The notes beneath the pieces are model-generated. The model saw nothing but the letters and a program-made list of their open reading frames with translations, ran no database searches and was not told the origin of the DNA. Made by a program: the position numbers and the translations under genes. From Gnetum montanum (lineage: Eukaryota; Streptophyta; Gnetopsida; Gnetales; Gnetaceae), in NCBI GenBank assembly GCA_015680685.1, contig MNCI01005503.1:57113-121112 (forward strand): a stretch of 64,000 bases of DNA, read 5' to 3'. This document shows positions 55,985-64,000 of the stretch, piece by piece; position 1 is the first letter of the stretch, and every line of letters starts with the position of its first letter.

Positions 55985-58760
55985 TCATGTAGTTCCTAGT
56001 GGCGGTGGCTCCTCCATGGGTGCTTTTCCTTTGTCATGTGCTCCAGGCTTTGAAGTTTGATGGCATTGAAGTATAGCCTAGAGTTTCTCCTCTTTAGTCT
56101 GAGGATCTTGTGCTATCCATGAAAGTGTTTTGATGTTTGACGGAGTCGGCACTTTCCATGGACAAGGTAGTTGCGGGAACATCTAGTTGGCCTTGACATA
56201 CCATGTCGTGAACACCTGTTGTTCCTCTTCATAGGCTCTAGCTTTTTCCTTGTATTCATGAAGATCTGTTAGCCATCAAGCCAAGTTGGTTGCAACGTAT
56301 TTCTGTCCTTGGTAGCTTGCCTTTACCACCTCAAGTTCAAAATTTGGTATATCTAATTTCTCAACCAGCTTCTTACGTTCTACAAATTCTGCTTCATATT
56401 TGAGATGGATGGAAGCTACCTACTGCTCAAGCTCTATTCTCGGGTGTGCTACTATTAACATGGCAAGGTTTTCATATCTAAGGTTTGCCAAATCCATGTA
56501 TTCTGTCAAGTCCTGGATCTGCAGGTCTCAATTTTTAACTTCCGCTTAGTGGGAAAAGGTGTAAGTGTCCAATATGTCCCTCCAATCATTGTGTTGAGCA
56601 CTGATATTGTTGATTTGAGCCCTGGCCATATGGATCTCCTTCTCTAGGATATGTTTGTACATCCCCACCTGATCACAGAAATGCTCCTTCAGCTTCTCAT
56701 GTCGTTTAGCCTCATTCTGCCATGCGCTTATCTCTATTGCTGATTTTTGTCAAACGTAACTCCTCCATTGAGAGGGTTCAATTTTCTTTGGCTAAATGGC
56801 TTACATCTCGGTTGACCCAAATGAATTATTCTTGTAGCTGATGAAAGTGCTCATCAAGAACATTCTTTTGTTTCTCTACAGATGTCAACTGCAGGTTATC
56901 TGCAACCAACTACTTATTCTCTTCTTCTAAGGCCTTGAGTGCCTTAAGATGCGCATGGGTTTGCACCTGTGATGTGGAGGCATCCCAAATAGCCATCACC
57001 TTTTCTCCTACCACCTTCTTATTCTCTCCTATTAATTTTGTTAGCTACTCCATTCTAAAATTTTCTAGCTGGTATGCGAGAACAAATTGTAAAGGGTCCC
57101 GCTATGCTGCTTGTAAGGCCACGAGTTACTCTTGTAATTTATGCACTTCCACTTTAGCATGCTCGGCCCTTACTTCAAATATGATTAGCTTTCCCTTTGG
57201 GGAAATGAGGTCTGATTGAATTGTTGTTACATCCTAGGGGATGTCAAACAGGGATGTCATATCTTTCCCTATTTGAATAAATTTGTCAAGTGCATCCTCA
57301 TGTTCTCCAGGAGTCATTAAGGTCCTAACAAGAGTTTAAGCATCCCGTGCTCCTAAGAGATCTACCAATGGCACAACAGGTACATTGAAAGATTCTTTGA
57401 TGTGGTCTACGACCACTTCAGCAGCTCCCACAGCATTCTAGTGTTGCATGACCACCACAGTGGTCCCTTCACTAGTCTCTAACTACACTTGAAAAGATTC
57501 CATGTTTCTTGAGATATGTTGCGATCATCTACTTTCCCCTCCTCCTGTTTGAATTGATAGTTCGCCCCTTTTGTGATCTAACGAAATCGTAGGCTAATCA
57601 GCATCATCAATGATGTGGAAGAGGTTTTCATCATCAAAACTTCTGCATCTGACCATCTCAGTGATGGCCCTCAGATGGCTCATCGACAATTTGTAGTCTT
57701 GTGGTGGTGACACTAATCCTGACCTGTGTCAGGCCCTGCGTCTTGTTGTTGATTGGGACCTATGGCTGGAGGTTGACTGGGTCCTACAAGTTGAGTTGCA
57801 GGTGGTCCAGTCATCTGTTCTTCTTCTTCATATGGTCTCAGATCTTGGCTATTGCTCTTTCTCAGAGCTGGTGTCGTCAGCATAAGAAGGATTCTGGGCT
57901 TTTTAGAGGATGTCATTAGTGTACCCCTGAATACCAACCCATCAACATAGTTTTCTAATAAGATAGGGAAAGGGCAATGCCATCTTCCCTGACTTTCATT
58001 CTTCAAATTGCCTTAGGATCTCCATCAAATATAGATGGGGAAGGTTAGCATTAACCTTTCCCATCAACACTGCACATCCTTTTGCCACATACATGGATAT
58101 TCTTTTCAAGCCTTTTGTGGGAAAGAGGTGATAGGTTCCAATTTTGAAATAAACTCTCTCTTCCATCGTTAACTCACCAAAAGCTTTATCTCTACCATAA
58201 GCCTTCTCTAACCAATTCTTTCGCACATCAGGGTCTAAATGGGTAGATAACTGAGCAACATGGGGCCCTGAGTTTAGAAGGTTTAACACTTCCAAAATTT
58301 CCTGTGTAAAGAAATTAACTGTCACACCACAAATGTTAACCATGCTGCCTTGCTTCCTATTATGCCAGAACTGGTATGTTTCACCTAAGTACCAAGCACC
58401 ACTTTCAGAGATGAAAGGTCATAAGGGAGACCCTTTGAGGTGATCCATAATAGCCTTAGGAGCGAACTCTACAAAAGATTTGAAGTTTAGCTCCACAATT
58501 ACCGTAGCGAATGTGGACTTCTTATGGATAGCCTAAACACACTCCGGGGGAAACATGAGTCATTGTCCTGGTTCAGGCACAGCAATAGCTCCTCCTTCTG
58601 CCTACCCGGACCATCTAGTAGGAGGTTCTTCTTGATGGATGCTAAATGATTTCACCTCCTATTCTATATGTTATCCGGCAGGGCCTTGTCTTCCACCTCT
58701 CTAAGATTGTTTCGCTTCACCTTGAACAGGACCCTCTGGTTATGCATGTTTTGGGGCCAT
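55985..58760 (-). pseudogene. ORF2 of element E, best-preserved copy
   Basis: A coding region of 2.78 kb (about 925 codons) starts MAPKHA and ends KGKAPMEEPPPLGTT-stop. The N-terminal ~130 codons are poorly conserved. The conserved domain is open for 115 codons at 58343-57996 and includes FKIGTYHLFPTKGLKRISMY and PHLYLMEILRQFEE. A Pro/Gln/Asp-rich linker follows (57713-57870), then a long Gln/Leu/Glu-rich, coiled-coil-like half. The ATG comes right after TGATTATAGA, again splice-acceptor-like. No zinc finger, membrane segment or enzyme motif was recognised. It may act with Gag, for example in particle assembly or targeting; this is a guess. Confidence 0.7.
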
Positions 58761-60592
58761 TCTATAATCACATGGATCAAGAGTTAGTAAGGTTATTTCT
58801 AAAGTCAATTTATACCTTACTTCTTTCCTTAATTGAAGATCTTATGTTATAACATGTGATCATGCCTGAAAATTGTAATAATGGGTCTTGTGAATTAGGT
58901 GGTTTTCATTTTAATCTCCCGGTGTACCTAAGTTCATATGATTTTTCGCATAATTATTCTAAGTGTTAGTGTTAATTACCCTAATTTATTTCCTTTGGTG
59001 ATGATAAATTTCAAAAACGTTATGCACTTTCGGTAAGTTTCTTTCCTCCACGACTAAACTAAACACTTCGGGTTCAAGTAGGTTCAAACAGAATTAAAAT
59101 CGGAGCACTAGTGAGCAAGATATGAGTGAAAATGAAAAGGTCACATAACCACAAGTTGTAGAGAAAAATTTCAAAAACTCCCCTCGCGTGAATGGCAAAA
59201 TGATGCTAAGTGTTACAGATGGGATTCCTATTTATAGGTAAATAGGATGTGATATCGCGTACGTGATATCTCATCCCTAGTGATGTGAGACACATGAAAA
59301 ATACTGAATTTTTAATGATTTTCTTGAAATGAATGTTGGAAATTGAGGACATGGGCAAGTATTAAGATATCCTAGGGTAATTTCATTGATTCGAGAGGCA
59401 CTCTTAATGATCATGATGTGAACTTTAGTAATAAAAATTTGGCGGTTACAAAAAAAGGGAATGTAATAGTACATTGGAACGTTAAAATTTAGAGGGATAA
59501 TGGTAGGGAAAGAAAATCAATTAAAAAATTAAGCTGGGTAAGAAATTATGTGTTTGAGCTAGAGAATCAATGAAGATTACAAAAAAATTACACAAGTGGG
59601 TCCTCCCCAAAGCAGGTTCCAACCTATAATGCCCTTGTGTAACCACACTTAAAGTGTCTGTGGGTACTAGAAGGGTTAAATGTAATCCACACTAACTCCA
59701 AAAAACATACACATGTAACTATCACCAGAATGAGATGAAAATTTTATGTTACACGAGACACAAGCTACAATTACACAAATAGTGAGATGAGACAAACTAG
59801 AGAAAGGGATCGTAGAGATTGGGACATGAGGTAACTGACCCACAGCATAGTGAATCCTATGTGTAAAGCATGATTAAGGTGTCATTAACCCATCGTTCCA
59901 AGATCAGGACCAAGTCCATTCTTCTAATCAATGACATCGCATTATTTCATCCCATGATGAACAACTATGAGAGTACCATAACAACAGGGCATACGATCAC
60001 TTGGCGTTTAGTAAAAGGGAGGAGTAATTTCTGTTTTATGGCACTTTCTTTTTATTTTTCTTTTCTTTTTTTCTCACTTTACTAAATCTAGAGAAGCCGC
60101 CAACCTTCAAGCATGGGTGCATGTCTTTCCAGTGGGACCCCTTAGAACAGCATTTGATTTCTGAGTGCCCTTTTGATTACTCTTACTCCTATTTTTCATT
60201 AGATCTTCAAGGATCTTAGTATGACCACATTGCATTATAACCCCCACAAATGACACCAAAGAGAATCTTCAAGTCCCCTTAACGTCACACCCTAATCATT
60301 CTCTCTTGGTCCATCCTTCTTCATTCTGGGTACAATGAACACAAAATTAATTTTAAGTTTTAAGAATGTCAGGAATATCACTGTACNTACACCTCAACCA
60401 ATTATCCACATGAGTGTTTTATTCATAGATGAGGTTACTTACAAAAGCGTGAAAAGACAAAAACACACAAGGAGATAGAAAGGTAAAAATATGAAACAAA
60501 AAATTGAAAAAATGAAAAATTGGAAAACAAAAAGTTGTAAAATCAAAGAAAATGAAAAATATTTATTAATCCTTCTTGTTAATGAAATGGGG
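58761..60592 (-). other. Non-coding spacer of element E
   Basis: No convincing ORF. The block conserved with I1, G and F lies at 59591-59668; on the minus strand it reads ...CAAGGGCATTATAGG... and TGCTTTGGGGAGGACCCACT. A LTR-like patch lies at about 58900-59275. A lone N sits at 60387. Confidence 0.55.
58900..59275 (-). repeat. Possible LTR fragment inside the element E spacer
   Basis: CCTATTTATAGG near 59229 with GATATCGCGTACGTGATATC at 59239-59258 repeats the TATA and palindrome layout of family-beta U3. The remainder does not align well, and neither clear ends nor a duplication were found. Confidence 0.3.
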
Positions 60593-60606
60593 AATATCCC
60601 CCATAA
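60593..60606 (-). promoter_or_regulatory. Internal PPT-like G-tract, element E
   Basis: Minus-strand TTATGGGGGATATT directly follows the end of gag. Confidence 0.45.
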
Positions 60607-62376
60607 CTAATCAATTGTGTATGGAAAGGATTAATAAATCAAGGTTGAGGATCCTTGCATGTTGGAAGTATTAGGGTTGGTCCATACTTATCCCCTTGGG
60701 GTTCACAAACTTGATTATAATAAGCATAGTGGGGCACTTTATATGATGTAGTTCCCAGATAACGAGTTGACCCACTATGATAATTGGGACTGTTAGATGA
60801 TATGCAAGGATTAGGATGATGCCTCCCATGGTTGTGTTCATTGGGTCATATTGTGGTTGGACTGTTTGATGGTGGCCCTGATAAAGTTACATGAGGCATT
60901 GGGTTCGAAGGTAAGGGCGCACCACAGTGTGGGACTTGTGCTGGGTTGGAAGATGTAGTGGCCTTAAAATTGTGTTGTCCTTTCTTACGATCGTGTTTAA
61001 AGAAGGGACACTTTGGATGTTGCTAAGGGTTCTCACAGCTGTTGGTAGCAATAGCACAAGTGTTGTTCATGGGNNNNNNNNNNNNNNNNNNNNNNNNNNN
61101 NNNNNNNNNNNNNNNNNNNNNNNNNNNNNNNNNNNNGAGTGGTCTCCCCCACGACTGGGATAGTTTCCACTGTGGTCTAACACAGTACCTCTGTACAAAC
61201 TTTGGATGTAATGTGTTTCCCCAATGCTCTTATAGATGTAAAAATATTGGGCATTGGCCTTTGGGGTGATCATACAGGCATATGTTGCATTCATATGTAT
61301 GATTAGTAGTTGAGCACTTATTCCCTTCATGCTTTTTTTTATTGTCTATTATTTCGTCCTGCCTCTTGGGTTGTCAAAACTCTATCTCCAATATTGTTGA
61401 TATATTCTCCACACTTTTGATTCATCCATTCAAACATCTTATTGATCTTTGCCTCGGCTTCTTCTAACAATTGTTGTATTGGCAAAGATGAAGTTTCCAC
61501 CTTGAGATTTGTTGATTTCTCCTTTGTAAGATCATGGACCTTTGTTGGGTTAATATTTTGGTCCTGTTTATGTTTTTCAACACTCTCCCATCTAGCTAAT
61601 TCTATTTATTCTTTTTCTACCTGCTTAATAAGCTCTTGGACTTGGTGGGTTTGTAGTTCATATAGTTGACCTTGGGCATACGTTCCTAAGTTCTCTTTTG
61701 TTTCATTACGTAGCCCATCGATGATATGGTATATTAGCCTTTCCTTGGAAAATCCATGGCCTGAACAGTTGTTTAACAATGCGTAATATCTTTCTACAGC
61801 CATGTCCAAGGGTTCATGTTTTTCTTATTTCCATCCTTGGATTTGTTTCCTCAAGGCTAACACTCTTGCATAGGTTTGATATTTTTCGTTAAAGACTTCT
61901 ACCATTATTGACCAGCGTTGTATTGAATTTGGTTTTAACGATCTATACCATATTTTTTCTTGGTCAACAAGTGTCATAGGAAAGAGCTTAAGTTTTTTCC
62001 AACCACTATCAATGTTGTTCCATGTGTAGGCATTGTAGAAGGCTAGTAAATGTTGATGCGGATCTAAGTCATAGCCTTCTGAAAATTTAGGAAAGTTTCT
62101 TAAATTGAGCCTGGGTAGACGACTCTCTTTACGATGCCTACATGAGATTCAAACAGCCTCATGTATTTGTGTTAAGTTTGTAGTGTCCAATGGGGGTTCA
62201 TCATCATCAGGTAAGTTAGGCTTTTTTGTGTTACAATGACATTGTTTTTGTTCATGTTTATAAGAAACTCCCACTTCAGGTTGCATACTCCAATCTTCAT
62301 TGTCATATAGTTTGTTGGTTCTCCAATGAACTTCCTCACTAAGTGTGGCGTTATCATGTTCTTGTAGGAGAGGCAT
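60607..62376 (-). pseudogene. Gag of element E
   Basis: Starts MPLLQEHDNATLSEEVHWRT at 62376 and shows an acidic N-terminal part. The core (62100-61600) includes FPKFSEGYDLDPHQHLLAFY, then FNEKYQTYARV and YYALLNNCSGHGFSKERLIY, matching Athila-type Retrotrans_gag. A Lys/Glu-rich linker follows. CNICLYDHPKGQCP near 61250 and QHPKCPFFKHDRKKGQH near 60990 look like two zinc-finger-like boxes. A 63-base gap (61074-61136) interrupts it. Few stops are present compared with F. Confidence 0.8.
61074..61136. other. 63-base assembly gap in gag of element E
   Basis: Run of N. Frame across the gap cannot be judged. Confidence 0.95.
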
Positions 62377-62487
62377 TGTTGTGTGTTAATTTATGTGACT
62401 TTTTATAATTACTTCTTTCTAATATATATATCATTAAGTCCTATACAACGACCTTGTATGATATAACTAATCTATATAACTAGCACC

Positions 62488-62507
62488 ATCCCCGACAATA
62501 GCACCAA
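62488..62507 (-). promoter_or_regulatory. Primer-binding site of element E
   Basis: Minus-strand TTGGTGCTATTGTCGGGGAT begins right after the LTR end. It is the best match here to the tRNA-Asp-type Athila site TGGCGCCGTTGCCGGGGA. Confidence 0.8.
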
Positions 62508-63301
62508 TGATGAGTGGCGACCTTGTATGATATAACTAATCTATATACAAAATGAGCGTAGCATGCGTGATCTGGTCGAACTCTACAGATGAACTAGTTG
62601 TGGCACCTAGATCGTTAACCTTAGGTCGCAGTTTGCTATCTTCCCACCTGGACTAGTATTCATATTTTTCATGTATGGTTTAGTCTAGAGTGAGGTGTAT
62701 GATGTGTTCCTAATTCTAAACCTACTCCTGAAGGCAGTGGGAAATAATATTAACTAAGCTAAGCTAGGAGGAAAAGGATAAGAAATTCTAATCTAGCCTA
62801 AGTGCAATGAGCAGCTGATTCCTTGATCATCCATACACATCTTGGACCTCATACATGACTACCACTGGGATTACCAAGCGCAGATCCTACTAGGATACCA
62901 AGTAGTCACACTTAAATGCTTGTAATCAATTCATACTCATTCCGTATTCTAGGAGTTTAAGGGTGAGAGAACAAATAGTAAATAAAATTAAATAAATAAA
63001 TAAATAAATAACAAAGTGAATGCTACAATGATGAAGTAATTTTGATCTTTATTGCCAGTCATGTGCCTATCCAAGTACATCACAACTTGAATAAAAAATG
63101 TCATACAATTACATTCACCACATTGTAGGTAGACACTAGAAAAAATAATCTAACTCTGGAAGGATCAAACTGCCAAATTTTCACTACAATCTAAACTTTA
63201 ACATTGAAACAAGGGAGATCCTCTTCTTATTTATAGACATTGCGGTGGACTGCAATATCACGTACACGATATCGCTGCCCATGTGATATTGCGTCCCATC
63301 A
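62508..63301 (-). repeat. 5' LTR of element E (family beta)
   Basis: 794 bp, starting on the minus strand TGATGGGACGCAATATC and ending CGCCACTCATCA. Near its inner end (62518-62547) the expected GGTACCCCTACACTCAACC is replaced by a copy of leader sequence also found at 62449-62477. TATA-like CTATAAATAAG lies near 63230. Confidence 0.8.
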
Positions 63302-63306
63302 GGGTG
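63302..63306. repeat. Right target-site duplication of element E (GGGTG)
   Basis: Matches 54994-54998. Confidence 0.85.
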
Positions 63307-64000
63307 TAACACATATGTTATAGATGATATTATAATGATTATTAGTATTTTTAGATATAATTATTGAAATAAATATGTAAATGTAACATGAATATTTAAG
63401 AAAGGATAGGATATATGATATGGAGCCTACCTCAATAGACTCCAAAATGATCCATTCCACCAGCCTTCAAAAAAAACTTCACTTAGAAGTAAGAACAAGA
63501 CAATGAATTGGAGAAAATTCCCTTTTTATAGGAAAACTATCAATATGTAGAGAATTGCATAAGATATGAGGAGCCAAGCTTAATGCAGACCTCTCCCAAG
63601 GATCTTAGAGGCTATACATGTCCCTTCTCAATCCTCAATTGCTCACAATGGAGGTAAAGCTCAAGACAAGACACTTGTAAGAGATTCTCCTAACCTCTTT
63701 CAAGTGCTCTTCCTTGCCTCTCACTCAAACACTTCTTTCACAAGCTTTCTTCTTACACAAGATCTCAAGAGATCTCTCAAATCTCTCACTCTTACTCTTT
63801 CTCAATCCTTGGGTTCTTATTTATAGCTTTTTGGTGTTACCTTTCATCTTCCCTCCATTCTACCATTTACTTTAATGTCTGTTAGAATTTGTATTTAACA
63901 TCTAAAGGAAATAGTAGATGTCTATCTCAAGTTCAAAGTTGCTAGAGTAGATGTCTTAAAAAAGGTGTCTTATAGTAGACGTCTTGGCTTAGACATCTAT
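63307..64000 (-). other. Right edge, probably part of another LTR
   Basis: A minus-strand TATA-like CTATAAATAAG (near 63815) is followed leftward by CT/GA-rich sequence typical of an R-U5 region. From 63890 to the end, words like GTAGATGTCT and AGACGTCT repeat in both orientations, as in U3 of the other LTR families here. The element runs off the window, so ends are unknown. Confidence 0.35.

Larger units (their letters stand above)
54999..63301 (-). mobile_element. Athila-like element E, full length, without pol
   Basis: The 8,303-bp minus-strand element has both LTRs, primer site, gag, internal G-tract, spacer, ORF2 and PPT, with GGGTG on both sides. Like F it has no protease, RT, RNase H or integrase. 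The LTRs agree at about nine in ten positions by eye, so it appears younger than F. The gag and ORF2 frames are also more open than in F. Confidence 0.85.

Noticed and set aside
60927-61330. Open frames on both strands crossing the N gap
   Set aside because: Their length comes from N's translated as X; only the minus-strand gag of element E is supported by motifs.

Overview
This is plant nuclear DNA made almost entirely of decayed LTR retrotransposons. I see no intact host gene, tRNA, rRNA or CRISPR array. Ty3/gypsy fragments use a tRNA-Asp-like primer site (Athila/Tat type), and LTR ends are TGATG...CATCA. There is also one Ty1/copia pol relic and much AT-rich filler, with stops in nearly every ORF. 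Together these suggest pericentromeric or intergenic heterochromatin of a large seed-plant genome. The species cannot be told from the sequence.

Layout. 1-2580: 3' end of an Athila-like element (I1, +) with its LTR. 2600-5965: Ty1/copia gag-PR-INT-RT relic (+). 7008-15025: Athila-like element G (+) with RT, RNase H, integrase, a spacer, a large extra ORF (ORF2) and the 3' LTR. 15120-17160: RNase H/integrase fragment H (+). 17160-20715: leader repeats plus Tat-like gag/PR (+). 20716-35217: a Tat-like composite on the minus strand. It has a gag-protease region, a 2.2-kb LTR at 27700-29932, and two copies of an antisense intron-containing gene (aORF, + strand). One aORF copy carries a domain resembling FCP1/NIF-type HAD phosphatases. 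35218-37456: gag and 5' LTR of element C (-). 37457-50997: element D (-), split by element F. 39322-48555: element F (+), complete with 5-bp duplications AAAGG. 51798-52956: a further candidate LTR (-). 54999-63301: element E (-), complete with duplications GGGTG. 63302-64000: probable edge of another LTR.

How the parts relate. I1, G, F and E share one architecture: gag (with or without pol), an internal PPT-like G-tract, a roughly 1-2 kb non-coding spacer with a conserved block, then ORF2, PPT and LTR. I1 has lost most of ORF2. E and F have no protease, RT, RNase H or integrase at all, yet keep gag and ORF2, so they look like a non-autonomous group mobilised by a pol-bearing relative such as G or D. 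The Tat-like composite also has gag and protease but no RT or integrase between protease and aORF.

Most interesting: the ~920-codon ORF2, conserved in place and ends in three elements; the antisense spliced gene with a HAD-like domain; and short palindromic words, different for each LTR family, repeated in U3. All coordinates and similarities were read by eye; percent identities and family assignments need computation.
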